Assembly (NCBI RefSeq): GCF_000725385.1
Contig: NZ_CP008884.1
Location: forward strand, 2,232,001-2,296,000
Length of the DNA: 64,000 bases
DNA from: Dyella japonica A8
Lineage (GTDB): Bacteria > Pseudomonadota > Gammaproteobacteria > Xanthomonadales > Rhodanobacteraceae
Reading direction: 5' to 3'
The notes below the pieces were generated by a model that searched no databases, was not told the origin of the DNA, and saw nothing but the letters and a program-made list of their open reading frames with translations. The first letter of the stretch is position 1. Every line of letters begins with the position of its first letter. Positions 45,923 through 54,949 of the stretch are shown one piece after another. A program made the position numbers and the translations under genes.

Positions 45923-47203
45923 TCAGCCGCCGCGATGCCATGCCCTGACCGCCTCGACGAATGCCACGCAATCGGCAAAGCGGTTGTACAACGGCGTGGG
46001 CGAAATGCGGATCACGTCCGGTTCGCGCCAGTCGCCGACGATGCCGTGTCCCATCAGGTACTCGAACAGCGCGCGGCCACGCGCACGGCCGCCCTGTACG
46101 CGAAGGGACAGCTGCGATCCGCGGCGTGCGGGGTCGCTGGGGGTTACGACTTCCAGCACGTCGTTGAGCTGCGTCTGCACCAGCCATTCCAGATAGCCGG
46201 TGAGGCGCAGCGACTTTTCGCGTAGGTTCGACATGCCCGCGCGCACGAAGATCTCCAGCGATACACGTAGCGGCGCCAACGCGAGGATCGGTGGATTGCT
46301 CAGCTGCCAGCCATCCGCGCCATAGGTGGGCACGAACTCCGGTCCCATCTGGAAACGCGTGGTCTTGTCGTGTCCCCACCAGCCGGCGAAGCGCGGCAAG
46401 GTGGTGCGCGCGTGGCGCTCATGCACGAAGGCGCCGCCGACGGCACCGGGGCCGCTGTTGAGGTACTTGTAGCTGCACCAGATGGCGAAGTCGGCGCCGA
46501 TGTCGTGCAACCGCAAGGGCAGGTTGCCCACGGCGTGCGCGAGATCGAAACCCACCATGCAACCATGGCGCTGCGCGAGGCGGGTGATCGCGGCGAGATC
46601 GAAGGCCTGGCCCGTGCGGTATTGGATGCCCGGCAGCATCACCAGCGCGATGCGCGAGCCGTGTTCGGCCAGCACACGTTCGATGGCTTCCATCGAAATG
46701 GTGCCGTTCGCCTCGTCACCCTGCAGTTCGATCAACGATGTGGCCGGATCGTAACCGTGGAAGCGCACCTGCGATTCCACCGCATAGCGATCCGTGGGGA
46801 ACGAGCCCGCCTCGATCAGGATGGCGTGGCGCTCCGGCGTGGGGCGGTAGAAGCTCACCATCATCAGGTGCAGGTTCACGCCCAGGGTATTCATCGCCAC
46901 CACTTCGGACGGCTGTGCGCCGACCACGGTGGCCAGGTCGTCGCGCACGAACTCGTGGTAATCCATCCACGGCAGGCGGCCCTTGAAGTGGCCCTCCACC
47001 GCCAGTGCGGCCCAATCGTCCAGTTCCGCCTGCAGTGCCGCGCGCACGGCGCGTGGCTGCAGGCCCAGCGAATTGCCACAGAAGTAGTGGCTGTCGCGCC
47101 CCTCGTGCGGAGGGATCAGGAACTCGTCGCGGAAACCGCGCAGCGGGTCGGCGGCATCCTGGGCCTGCGCCCAGGCGAGGGTGGCTTCGTACGGAGCAGA
47201 CAT
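45923..47203 (-). CDS. kynU: kynureninase
   Basis: A 426-aa PLP fold-type I enzyme cleaving kynurenine or 3-hydroxykynurenine to (hydroxy)anthranilate and alanine. Seen: YFCGNSLGLQPRAV at the substrate site, VGFDLAHAVGNLPL, the PLP lysine in WCSYKYLNSGPGAVG, and FAGWWGHDKTTRFQMG. It lies downstream of ACMSD and an unknown secreted protein on the same strand, consistent with a tryptophan-to-quinolinate or degradation branch. Other kyn genes are not in the window. Confidence 0.95.
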   Translation of the reverse strand: MSAPYEATLAWAQAQDAADPLRGFRDEFLIPPHEGRDSHYFCGNSLGLQPRAVRAALQAELDDWAALAVEGHFKGRLPWMDYHEFVRDDLATVVGAQPSEVVAMNTLGVNLHLMMVSFYRPTPERHAILIEAGSFPTDRYAVESQVRFHGYDPATSLIELQGDEANGTISMEAIERVLAEHGSRIALVMLPGIQYRTGQAFDLAAITRLAQRHGCMVGFDLAHAVGNLPLRLHDIGADFAIWCSYKYLNSGPGAVGGAFVHERHARTTLPRFAGWWGHDKTTRFQMGPEFVPTYGADGWQLSNPPILALAPLRVSLEIFVRAGMSNLREKSLRLTGYLEWLVQTQLNDVLEVVTPSDPARRGSQLSLRVQGGRARGRALFEYLMGHGIVGDWREPDVIRISPTPLYNRFADCVAFVEAVRAWHRGG

Positions 47204-47260
47204 CGGGGAGTCTCTTGCAGAAGCGCCGTGCCGACGGTGGCACGGCGCGTGTGAGGCGGC

Positions 47261-47761
47261 TTACTTCAGGCGTGCGGCGATCGCATCGCAGCCCTTGTCA
47301 AAGGCGGTGCGCCACGATGCTCCAGCGGAACTCTGCGCGGGGCGCAGGCAGCGCAGCTGGATGGCGTGGCCACCCTTGAACCAGTAACGCTCGCTGTAGC
47401 TGTACTGCGCACCATTTTCCTGCGCGGTGTAGACGAAGTTGTCGGGCGCGCCGCCGCTGGCGGCCTGGTAGCCGGTGAGGGCCTTGGCCTTGCCCATCGC
47501 GCCAGCGACGTATTGCTGGAACTCCTCGGCGTTGCCCACCTGCTTCACCGTCACCGACACGCGGGCGAGGGTGTTGTTGGACGTGGGGTCGGTGACCTGG
47601 AATACCCGCGCTTCCGGGTCGCCCTCGGTTTCCATGATGACGTTCCACTGGTCGGGCGTGCTGAAGGTCACACTGCCACCAGCCATGCTGATGTCGCCAG
47701 CATGCGTGGCGCCGGCGAAAACCAGCGCGCCGGCTAAAGCTAAGTTGCGGAAGAAGCTCAT
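47261..47761 (-). CDS. hypothetical exported protein
   Basis: A 166-aa protein with a signal peptide (MSFFRNLALAGALVFAGATHA) and a mature beta-rich domain (GGSVTFSTPDQWNVIMETEGD...RVFQVTDPTSNNTLARVSVTV), with two Cys near the end (RCLRPAQ, KGCDAIAARL) that could form a disulfide. Family not recognised. Its ATG overlaps the ACMSD stop (ATGA), and kynU starts 58 bp downstream, so it is translationally tied to the kynurenine genes. Confidence 0.75.
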   Translation of the reverse strand: MSFFRNLALAGALVFAGATHAGDISMAGGSVTFSTPDQWNVIMETEGDPEARVFQVTDPTSNNTLARVSVTVKQVGNAEEFQQYVAGAMGKAKALTGYQAASGGAPDNFVYTAQENGAQYSYSERYWFKGGHAIQLRCLRPAQSSAGASWRTAFDKGCDAIAARLK

Positions 47762-48792
47762 GCCTTTTCCTGTGAGAGGGTGTGAGGTTCGAAACGATGC
47801 AGCGGCAGCCCCAGCCATTCCAGGGCGGTGCCGTGGAAGAGTCGCGCGCGGGCGTCGTGGTCGAGTCCGAGTGACTCGATGCCGCTGCCCGGATGCTGTT
47901 CCCCCAGCGGGAAAGGATAATCGGTCCCCAGCATGACGCGGTCGACCCCTGTCACATCCAGGAGATAGCGCAGGGCGTGGGGGTCGTGCACGCAGGAGTC
48001 GAAATAAAGGCGCTGCAGGTACTCGCGCGGGTTGCGCGGGTTGTCCGTGGCCACCAGGTCGGGCCGCATGCGGTAGCCATGCTCGATGCGGCCGATGGTC
48101 CACGGAAAACTGCCGCCGCCGTGGGCCAGCATCACGCGCAGCTTCGGCAGGCGCTCCAGCACGCCGCCGAACACCAGGCAGCAGGCCGCACGCGATTGCT
48201 CGGCCGGCATGCCCACCAGCCAGGGCAGCCAGTACTTGGGCATGCTGGCGGTGCCCATCATGTCCCAGGGGTGCACCATGATGGCGGCGCCCAGGTCCGC
48301 GGCGGCCTCGAAGAACGGGAACAGCTCCGGTGCGTCCAGGTTCCAGTCGTTGCAGTGCGAGCCGACCTGCACGCCCTGCAGGCCCAGCTCGTCGATGCAG
48401 CGCTCCAGCTCGCGTATCGCCAGATCGGGCGATTGCAGCGGCACGGTGCCAATGCCGGCGTAGTGGCGGGGGTAGTCGTTGCAGATCTGCGCCATCTGGT
48501 CGTTCAGGTGGCGATGCAGCTCCAGGGCCTGATAGCCCGGCGCCCAGTAGGAGAACAGTACCGGCACGGTAGACACCACCTGCACGCCGACGCCGAAGCG
48601 GGCGTAGTCATCGATGCGCTGCTGCGGATCGAAGGCGGATTCCCAGACCTCGCGGAAGAACTTGCCATCTTTGTAGATGCGATGGCGCCCGTCGTTGTGG
48701 TTCATCACCGGGAACCGGTCGTCGCCGAACTTGGCGGCAAGGTTCGGCCAGTCACGGGGCAGGATGTGGGCGTGAGTGTCGATTTTGAGCAT
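47758..48792 (-). CDS. 2-amino-3-carboxymuconate-6-semialdehyde decarboxylase
   Basis: A 344-aa amidohydrolase-family decarboxylase (ACMSD) diverting the product of 3-hydroxyanthranilate dioxygenase away from quinolinate. Metal motif LKIDTHAHILPRDWPNL, and WESAFDPQQRIDDYARFGVGVQVVS (core DPQQRIDDY), MVHPWDM, LAHGGGSFPW and MLGTDYPFPLGE are family marks. ATG 48792 is chosen because the domain begins at once there. First gene of the ACMSD-unknown-kynU run. Confidence 0.88.
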   Translation of the reverse strand: MLKIDTHAHILPRDWPNLAAKFGDDRFPVMNHNDGRHRIYKDGKFFREVWESAFDPQQRIDDYARFGVGVQVVSTVPVLFSYWAPGYQALELHRHLNDQMAQICNDYPRHYAGIGTVPLQSPDLAIRELERCIDELGLQGVQVGSHCNDWNLDAPELFPFFEAAADLGAAIMVHPWDMMGTASMPKYWLPWLVGMPAEQSRAACCLVFGGVLERLPKLRVMLAHGGGSFPWTIGRIEHGYRMRPDLVATDNPRNPREYLQRLYFDSCVHDPHALRYLLDVTGVDRVMLGTDYPFPLGEQHPGSGIESLGLDHDARARLFHGTALEWLGLPLHRFEPHTLSQEKA

Positions 48793-49014
48793 GCACCCGA
48801 GTGTATGCCACGGCCGGGGTGCCGTCTCGGCGCGGTGCAGCGTAAGTGGCGGCCACGGGCGCCCGCTCAGGGGTTGGCGAGATTCCGACAGCACTGACGG
48901 AAAGGCCGGGCGCATGGCTGGCGGGTGAACTGCCGCCCATCGTGGGATGCAAACCGCAAGGATTTGTCGTCATCATGTCGGGTGCAACCGCGCTCGCTTG
49001 CCATGGGAGGCAAC

Positions 49015-49389
49015 ATGAAGTTCCTGGTCATGATCTATAACGACGACACCCTGCTCGACGCGCTGCCGGCTGGCGAGGTCGACACCATGCTGCGTGGCTG
49101 TTTCACACATGCCGACGAGCTGCGCGACCAGGGCTACCTGCTCGATTCCGTGCAGCTGGAGTCCCCCGCGCAGATCAAGTCACTGCGTATGCGCGGGGAC
49201 AAGATGAGCGTAATGGACGGCCCGTTCGCCGAGGCCAAGGAATACCTGGGCGGCTTCAACGTGATCGAAGCGGCGGACATGGCCGAAGCCCTGCGCATCG
49301 CGGCGGAATTTCCCTGGGCGCGCACCGGGCGCATCGACGTGTGGCCCATGCGGGACATTGATGCGGTACGGCGGCGCGTCGGGGCCTGA
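49015..49389 (+). CDS. YCII-related (DGPF-domain) protein
   Basis: A 124-aa dimeric alpha/beta protein of the DGPF/YCII-related family: MKFLVMIYNDD at the start, a central MSVMDGPFAEAKEYLGGF, and the C-terminal WPMRDI. Such proteins often accompany ECF sigma factors, but none is adjacent. ATG 49015 has a near-perfect GGGAGG 5 bp upstream. Divergent from ACMSD. Confidence 0.8.
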   Translation: MKFLVMIYNDDTLLDALPAGEVDTMLRGCFTHADELRDQGYLLDSVQLESPAQIKSLRMRGDKMSVMDGPFAEAKEYLGGFNVIEAADMAEALRIAAEFPWARTGRIDVWPMRDIDAVRRRVGA

Positions 49390-49409
49390 GGCGACGTTCC
49401 ATGATTTTT

Positions 49410-49477
49410 GTGGGAGCGCACCCTGTGCGCGACTCGGCGCTTGCGAAAGCCCCGTCGCGCACAGGGTGCGCTCCCAC
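49410..49477. repeat. inverted REP pair, family B, copy 2
   Basis: GTGGGAGCGCACCCTGTGCG... (24 nt, 49410-49433) and its exact reverse complement (49454-49477) enclose a 20-nt loop. Confidence 0.9.
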
Positions 49478-49492
49478 AAGGGCCGGGTGCTG

Positions 49493-51577
49493 TTACACCG
49501 TCGCCGCGGACTTGCTATGACTGCGCCCGGTGATATGCGCGAGCGTGTTCACGTTGTCCACCAGCCGGTCGCTGATGCGCATGAGCAACTCGGCGGCCTG
49601 GCGGTCTTCGGCCATGTTGAGCAGCGTTGCCAACGTGCGCTGCAGGCCACGCAGGTCGGGCAGGCGATCGGGGGCGCGCTGTGCGCGCAAGGCGGTGGCG
49701 ATATCGTGCAGCGCGGTGGCGGCGTGGTCGACGAAGGCGCACATCTCCACTGTCTCCGGCAGGTCATGGTGATCTTCGATCAGCGCTTCCAGCGTCATCG
49801 CGGTACGCGCCAGGCGGTTGCCGTTGGCGAACAGGGCATTGGCCAGTTCCAGCAGCTGCGCGGGGGTGCCTGGCTCGGCACGCATGCGATCCAGCGAGGC
49901 CTGTGCGTTGCTGCGCGCCGTGCGTGCCGCCGTGCGCGCTTCGCGGCGACCGTCCCGGCGGTCCGGGTGGGCGAGTGCGCCGAGGTAGTCGGCGTAGGCA
50001 TCGAGCATGTCCGACAGAGCGGCACGCGCGCGCCCGCGTTCCCAGGTCGGCCATAGCACGTAGGCCAGCAGTGCCATGCCGCTGCCCAGCGCGGTGTTGA
50101 TCACGCGGTCCATCACCGCGTCGCTGGAATTCACGCCCTCGAACGACAGCAGGATGACCACGGTGCCGGTCAGCGCCGCCACCGCCACGCCGTAATGCGC
50201 AGTGGCCAGATAGCGGAAGCCCATGCACAGCACCGCCATCAGCGCGAGATGCGCCCATGCGTCGTGCGGCGTGATGTGCAGCAGCGCGGTGGTGAGCACC
50301 AGGCCGAGCACCGTGCCGACCACGCGCAGCAGGCCGAAGTTGAAGGTGGCGGCGAAATCCGGGCGCAGCACGATGGCGGCGGTCATCGGCAGCCAGTAGC
50401 CATGCGGCAGGCCGAGTTCGCGGGAGACGAACAGCGTGGCCGACAGTGTGATGGCGCTGCGCACGGCATGGCGGAACGCCACCGAGTGCGGTGTCAGGTT
50501 GGCGCGCAGCGTGGCGCGTGCCGAGCTGCTGCGCAGTGCCGCGGGCAGCGGGGTTTCCGCGGCGGCGGCACGCAGCTCGCCACGGCTGCCGGCCCAGTTA
50601 GCGTTACGCACCGCCGCCGCGAGCTGGCCCGACAGCGCATGGATATGCGTGGCCAGGCCGTCGGCATTGCCGCCATCGCCGAGCAGGGCGTTCTCGCTGG
50701 CCTGCAGGGTCTGCAGGGCGCGCTCCGCCTGTTGTGGCGAGTCGCCCACTTCCAACGCATCCGCAATGGCCCCCAGTACGCGCGCCGCGTCGCCACGGAA
50801 CATGGCGTGGATGGTGGGGTTGGCGCGCAGCTCTGCCATCGCGACGAGTTCGAGGCGGATGCGTTCGGCCAGTTCCAGCAACACACCAAACGCCTCCATC
50901 GCGCGGCCGCGCGCGTGGTGGCGGCCGAGCAAGGTGTGCTGCAGCGTGGTCATGGCGTCGGTAAGCGCGGGAACATCGGCATCGTCGTGCTCCTGCTGGC
51001 GCGCCAGCATGGAGAGGCCGCGATACACATCGGCCAGCGCATGCCGTTCGGGGCGGTAGCGCTGCAGGGGCCACGCCGCCACGGAGAACAGGGTGAGCAG
51101 CAGGCCGCCGGCGAAGATCAGCGCGGAGGCGCCCAGGGCTTCGTTGAGCGGTCGTGGCGTGGCCGCGGTGACCACCAGCAGGATCATGCTGGTCATGCCC
51201 ACACGCGTCATGTCGGTGCCGAATACCACCAGCAGGCCGCCGAAGAATCCGAATGCGGCGGTGGCGATCAGGATGGGAATCAACTGGTCGCCGGTCAGGA
51301 AACCGATCAACGCGGCCAGGCCGGCGGCGAGCGAGGCGAGCAGCAGGCGCGTCATGCGCTGCCGGTACGGACCGGGCTGGTCCGAGAACATGGTGTCCAG
51401 TGCGCCGGCGCCGATCCCCAGGCCAATGCCCGGGTGACCGGCGAGGATGCCGATCGCCAGCGGCAAGATCACGGCGGCGGTATTGCGCACGACCACGCGC
51501 ACCGGCACGTCCGGCCGTTTGGCGGTGAGCAGGCTGTCGACGACCGTGGCGCGCAGCGAATAACCCGTCGAAGACAT
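49493..51577 (-). CDS. FUSC-family inner membrane transporter
   Basis: A 694-aa protein built of two similar halves, each with a cluster of membrane helices (about 30-180 and 380-530) followed by a long soluble helical part. The second half contains the FUSC signature region (GYWLPMTAAIVLRPDFAATFNFG). This is the YccS/AaeB-like architecture, linked to efflux of aromatic carboxylic acids; the substrate here is unknown. ATG 51577 has AAGGAG about 12 bp upstream. No membrane-fusion partner gene is adjacent. Confidence 0.82.
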   Translation of the reverse strand: MSSTGYSLRATVVDSLLTAKRPDVPVRVVVRNTAAVILPLAIGILAGHPGIGLGIGAGALDTMFSDQPGPYRQRMTRLLLASLAAGLAALIGFLTGDQLIPILIATAAFGFFGGLLVVFGTDMTRVGMTSMILLVVTAATPRPLNEALGASALIFAGGLLLTLFSVAAWPLQRYRPERHALADVYRGLSMLARQQEHDDADVPALTDAMTTLQHTLLGRHHARGRAMEAFGVLLELAERIRLELVAMAELRANPTIHAMFRGDAARVLGAIADALEVGDSPQQAERALQTLQASENALLGDGGNADGLATHIHALSGQLAAAVRNANWAGSRGELRAAAAETPLPAALRSSSARATLRANLTPHSVAFRHAVRSAITLSATLFVSRELGLPHGYWLPMTAAIVLRPDFAATFNFGLLRVVGTVLGLVLTTALLHITPHDAWAHLALMAVLCMGFRYLATAHYGVAVAALTGTVVILLSFEGVNSSDAVMDRVINTALGSGMALLAYVLWPTWERGRARAALSDMLDAYADYLGALAHPDRRDGRREARTAARTARSNAQASLDRMRAEPGTPAQLLELANALFANGNRLARTAMTLEALIEDHHDLPETVEMCAFVDHAATALHDIATALRAQRAPDRLPDLRGLQRTLATLLNMAEDRQAAELLMRISDRLVDNVNTLAHITGRSHSKSAATV

Positions 51578-51653
51578 GACGCGGCGAAGCTCCTTGGCTA
51601 TGGGGTGATTTTGCCTGATTCCGCCTGAAGCAAACGCGACGAATCGACGCCCG

Positions 51654-52454
51654 TCAGCCGGCCGGTGCGGGTGACGCGCCGCCGCCCGCGCCCAGCTGGC
51701 GCGACAACGCATAGAGGATGCGCAGGTCCTGGTCGTCCAGCGTATCGCCGTCCATGCCACGGAAGTGGTGATGGAACGAACGCACCGTGGCGGCGCGGTT
51801 GTCCAGCGGATAGCCGATCAGGCCCAGTGCCGACCACGGGTCGAAAGCTGCCGGCGGATCGACCAGCGGCCCTTGTGGCCACAGGCCGAACCCGGCCTGC
51901 GCCAGTTGCGCCCACGGAAAGCGCGGGCCGGGATCGTCCTTGCGCCCGGGTGCGAGATCCTCGTGGCCGATGATCTGCGTATGCGGGATGCGCAGGCGGT
52001 CGGTGAGGTCGGCCAGCAGCCGCAGCAGGTTGTCGATCTGCACCTGGGTGAAGGGCGAGTCGCCGTCGTTGTCCAGCTCGATGCCGATGGACGCCGAGTT
52101 CACGTCGGTGATGCTGCCCCAGCGGCCTGCGCCGGCGTGCCATGCGCGCTCGCTGTCAGGTACGAGCTGGTAGATGCGGCCGTCGTCGCCGACAAGATAA
52201 TGCGAGCTCACCGGGCCGCCGCTGTTCGCGGTGCGCAGCGTGTGCAGCGCCTGCGCGGCGGAATGCTCGTTGGTGAAGTGGATGACAATCAGCACCGGGC
52301 GGCGCGCGTCGTAGTTAGGCGAGGGTACCCACTGCGCGATGGGGTTGCGCACCGGCGCGGGCGCACAGGCGCAAAGAGCAGTCGCCAGGCATAGCGGCAT
52401 CAGCAGGCGATGAATGCGCCACCGGCGTGCATGCAGGGCGTGGGGACGCGACAT
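51654..52454 (-). CDS. N-acetylmuramoyl-L-alanine amidase (AmiD-like lipoprotein)
   Basis: A 266-aa outer-membrane lipoprotein: signal with lipobox ALCAC (Cys28 or Cys30), then an amidase_2 domain (about 45-185) with VLIVIHFTNE, SSHYLVGDDGRIYQLV, the zinc ligands in ERAWHAGAG and in IIGHEDLAPGRKDDPGPRF, and a C-terminal peptidoglycan-binding-like helical part. Cleaves the stem peptide from MurNAc during wall recycling. Located 76 bp upstream of the FUSC gene on the same strand. Confidence 0.88.
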   Translation of the reverse strand: MSRPHALHARRWRIHRLLMPLCLATALCACAPAPVRNPIAQWVPSPNYDARRPVLIVIHFTNEHSAAQALHTLRTANSGGPVSSHYLVGDDGRIYQLVPDSERAWHAGAGRWGSITDVNSASIGIELDNDGDSPFTQVQIDNLLRLLADLTDRLRIPHTQIIGHEDLAPGRKDDPGPRFPWAQLAQAGFGLWPQGPLVDPPAAFDPWSALGLIGYPLDNRAATVRSFHHHFRGMDGDTLDDQDLRILYALSRQLGAGGGASPAPAG

Positions 52455-52522
52455 GACCGTCCTTTCCTTGTCCTTGGCAGAAAAGTGAACGTGCTCCAGC
52501 TGCCGGGTGGCGTCAAGCCAAC

Positions 52523-52550
52523 AAAAAAAGCGCCGGGTTGCCCCGGCGCT
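52523..52550 (-). terminator. intrinsic terminator of yeiP
   Basis: On the minus strand AGCGCCGGG and CCCGGCGCT pair around GCAA and are followed by seven T's (the A-run at 52523-52529). It lies 160 bp after the yeiP stop, beyond a REP hairpin. Confidence 0.85.
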
Positions 52551-52590
52551 CTCAGCGCTTGTTCAAAATCTTGCCGCAGCGCGGATTTCC

Positions 52591-52648
52591 CCTCACCGTC
52601 ATTCCCGCTCTTGCCCTCTTTGCGGGGTTCGCGGGAATGACGGTGAGG
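52591..52648. repeat. REP family A hairpin with enlarged loop
   Basis: CCTCACCGTCATTCCCGC (52591-52608) and GCGGGAATGACGGTGAGG (52631-52648) form an 18-bp perfect stem. The loop holds an 18-nt segment (52610-52627) that also occurs in the REPs at 17000 and 61667. Confidence 0.85.
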
Positions 52649-52709
52649 AAAGGCCGGGGCTTGAGGGAGACATTGAACAGGCTCCCAGGTGCGGCATCAA
52701 CGGCGGCGA

Positions 52710-53273
52710 TCAGGCGCGGCCGGCGAACTCGCCCGTCAGCGTGTTCACCCACACCTTTTCTTCGTTGGTGATGTATTCGGGCACCTGGATTTCGATGCCG
52801 GTGTTGAGCTTGGCCGGCTTGGTGCGCTTGGTGGCGCTGGCGCCCTTCAGTTCCGGGGCGGTGTCCACCACGGTCAGCGTCACGCTGGTCGGCACCTGCA
52901 GGCCCACCGGCGCATCGTCGATGAGCTGCACGTAGTAGCCCTCGACCTCCTCGACGATGTAGCCCGCGTTGTCGCCCACCAGTTCCGGCGAGAGCAGGTA
53001 CTGGGTGTAGTCCTCCTTGTCCATGAACACGAAGACTTCGCCGTCCATGTAGGAGAAGTTTGCCTCGCGGCGGACCAGGTCCATTTCCTTGAGGTCGTCG
53101 TCGGCGCGCAGGCTCAGGTCGAACTTGCGGCCACCGGGAATCGAATACATGGTGAAGCGGAAGGTGACGTTGCCGCCACGCGCGGTCGGCGAACTGCGCT
53201 CGATATCGCGCACCTGGTAGACGGTGCCTTCGTGTTCGACCACGTTGCCTTTCTTGACGTCGGAAGCTTTCAT
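52710..53273 (-). CDS. yeiP: elongation factor P-like protein YeiP (EfpL)
   Basis: A 187-aa EF-P paralogue with three domains. The loop that carries Lys34 in EF-P reads SSPTARGGN here, with Arg32 at the tip and no modifiable lysine, as in the EfpL subfamily that needs no modification. [16 protein letters not shown] and the C-terminal [17 protein letters not shown] are typical. Single gene with its own terminator. Works alongside efp/epmB at 20 kb. Confidence 0.93.
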   Translation of the reverse strand: MKASDVKKGNVVEHEGTVYQVRDIERSSPTARGGNVTFRFTMYSIPGGRKFDLSLRADDDLKEMDLVRREANFSYMDGEVFVFMDKEDYTQYLLSPELVGDNAGYIVEEVEGYYVQLIDDAPVGLQVPTSVTLTVVDTAPELKGASATKRTKPAKLNTGIEIQVPEYITNEEKVWVNTLTGEFAGRA

Positions 53274-53305
53274 GGATTTTGACCGGATGGTTGATGTTCT
53301 TGATC

Positions 53306-53428
53306 GTCATTCCAGCGCAGGCCGGAATCCAGTGGCGTGATACACGGTTGTCGCCCGAGCCCGCTCATGGCGCCACTCGCGACAATCCGACGATGCCGTG
53401 GCTGGATTCCGGCCTGCGCCGGAATGAC
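53306..53428. repeat. REP family A inverted pair
   Basis: GTCATTCCAGCGCAGGCCGG (from 53306) and its inverted partner GGCCTGCGCCGGAATGAC (ending 53428) are separated by about 60 nt that hold further small inverted repeats. Located between yeiP and the SDR gene. Confidence 0.85.
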
Positions 53429-53438
53429 GGTGGAAGGT

Positions 53439-54200
53439 TTACTTCGGCTGCAGGCGCACCGCGCCATCGAGGCGGATAGTTTCGCCGTTGATGTAGCGGT
53501 TGCCGAGGATGAAGCCCACCGTGTTGGCGTACTCGTCCGGCTTGCCCAGGCGCGAGGGGAACGGAATGGAGGCCGACAAGGACTCCTGCACCTGCGGTGG
53601 CATGCCGTCCACCATCGGAGTCCAGAAGATGCCCGGGGCGATGGTGGCCACGCGGATGCCGAAGCGCGACAGCTCACGCGCCATCGGCAGCGTCATGCCG
53701 ACCACGCCACCCTTGGAGGCGGAGTAGGCGGCCTGGCCGATCTGACCTTCGAAGGCGGCCACGGAGGCGGTGTTGATGATCACGCCGCGCTCGCCGTCTT
53801 CACCGGCTTCGTTGTTCTGCATCAGCGAGGCGCCGGCCTTGGCGACGTTGAAGCTGCCCACCAGGTTCACCATCACGGTGGTGGCGAAAGTGTTCAGCGG
53901 CATCGGGCCTTCCTTGCCGAGCATGCGGCCCGCGCCCAGGATGCCGGCGCAGTTCACCACCACGTTCAGGCCGCCCATGGCCGCGCTGGCGGCGGCGACA
54001 TTGGCCGAGACGCTTTCCTCGGAGGTGACGTCGGTGCGGAAGAAATGCCCGTTCAGCGCCTTGGCGGCTTCCTGGCCCTTCGCCTCGTTCACGTCGAACA
54101 GGGCCACCTTGCCGCCGCTGGCGACCAGGTACTGCGCCACCGCGTGGCCGAGACCGGAGGCGCCGCCGGTGATGATCGCCTTGACCTGATTGAGCTGCAT
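53439..54200 (-). CDS. short-chain dehydrogenase (3-hydroxyacyl-CoA dehydrogenase type 2-like)
   Basis: A 253-aa SDR. The cofactor motif TGGASGLG, NCAGILG, the catalytic Ser in NTASVAAFEGQIGQAAYSASKGG and YSASK are complete. The inserted region AGEDGERGVIINTASVAAF and the ending GETIRLDGAVRLQPK resemble human HSD17B10 and bacterial 3-hydroxyacyl-CoA dehydrogenases used in branched-chain acyl-CoA oxidation, which would suit hmgL/mccA nearby (inference). ATG 54200 has GAGGA 7 bp upstream. Confidence 0.85.
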   Translation of the reverse strand: MQLNQVKAIITGGASGLGHAVAQYLVASGGKVALFDVNEAKGQEAAKALNGHFFRTDVTSEESVSANVAAASAAMGGLNVVVNCAGILGAGRMLGKEGPMPLNTFATTVMVNLVGSFNVAKAGASLMQNNEAGEDGERGVIINTASVAAFEGQIGQAAYSASKGGVVGMTLPMARELSRFGIRVATIAPGIFWTPMVDGMPPQVQESLSASIPFPSRLGKPDEYANTVGFILGNRYINGETIRLDGAVRLQPK

Positions 54201-54280
54201 GGAACGTCCTCGGGAATGCCAAAAAGCCAATGGTAGCCGAGGAGGGGCCGTGGCCGCGCGGGCGAGGGGAGCACAGTCAT

Positions 54281-54360
54281 GTGGGAGCGCACCCTGTGCG
54301 CGACCGCGGCGATGGGCGGTACCTCGAGGCACGGCCGTCGCGCACAGGGTGCGCTCCCAC
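54281..54360. repeat. inverted REP pair, family B, copy 3
   Basis: The same 24-nt arms as at 49410 (54281-54304 and 54337-54360) are exact reverse complements around a 32-nt spacer, between the SDR and GNAT genes. Confidence 0.9.
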
Positions 54361-54373
54361 GGATACCGGTCTG

Positions 54374-54949
54374 TCAGGCGTTGGCGCGCTGCAGCAAGGC
54401 GTTCCAGCCCTGCGTCTCACGCAACTGCGCGAACGACACCACCGGCCGGGGCGGGTTTTCCGGCGGCTGCAGTTCCAGCTGCCATACGCCCACGTCCCAC
54501 CAGGCGTCGAGCTTGTAGCCCGAGCTGCGCCACACACCGGCGGGAGAGAACCCCATGGCCTCGTGCATGGTGACGCTGCTCTTGCCGGGCAGGGTGATCA
54601 CGCCAACGGCCTGGTTGATGCCCTGCAGCCGCATGGCATCGAGCAGTGCGCCATAGAGGCGGCGGGCAATGCCGCGGCGGCGCGCGTCGGCGTGCACATA
54701 GATGGATGTTTCGGCGATCCAGTCGTAGGCCGCGCGTTCGCGGAACCGGCTGGCGTAGGCGTAGGCCAGCACCCGCCCGGCTTCCTCCCACACGATCCAC
54801 GGATACTGGCGCAGCCGCGCGGTGATGCGTTCGCGCATCGCCTCGACGCCAGGCAGTTCCGTCTCGAAGGTCTCCACGCCGTGCAGCACCGAGGGCGTGT
54901 AGATGTCGTGGACGGCGGCAGCGTCGTCGGCGCGGGCGATGCGGATCAT
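54374..54949 (-). CDS. GNAT acetyltransferase, phosphinothricin acetyltransferase-like
   Basis: A 191-aa GNAT protein. IYTPSVLHGVETFETE near the start, the acetyl-CoA loop ADARRRGIARRLYGALL, and INQAVGVITLPGKSSVTMHEAMGF with WDVGVWQLEL resemble the Pat/MddA group that acetylates phosphinothricin or methionine sulfone. The C-terminal ~25 residues go beyond that family. It overlaps the next GNAT by ATGA. Confidence 0.82.
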   Translation of the reverse strand: MIRIARADDAAAVHDIYTPSVLHGVETFETELPGVEAMRERITARLRQYPWIVWEEAGRVLAYAYASRFRERAAYDWIAETSIYVHADARRRGIARRLYGALLDAMRLQGINQAVGVITLPGKSSVTMHEAMGFSPAGVWRSSGYKLDAWWDVGVWQLELQPPENPPRPVVSFAQLRETQGWNALLQRANA

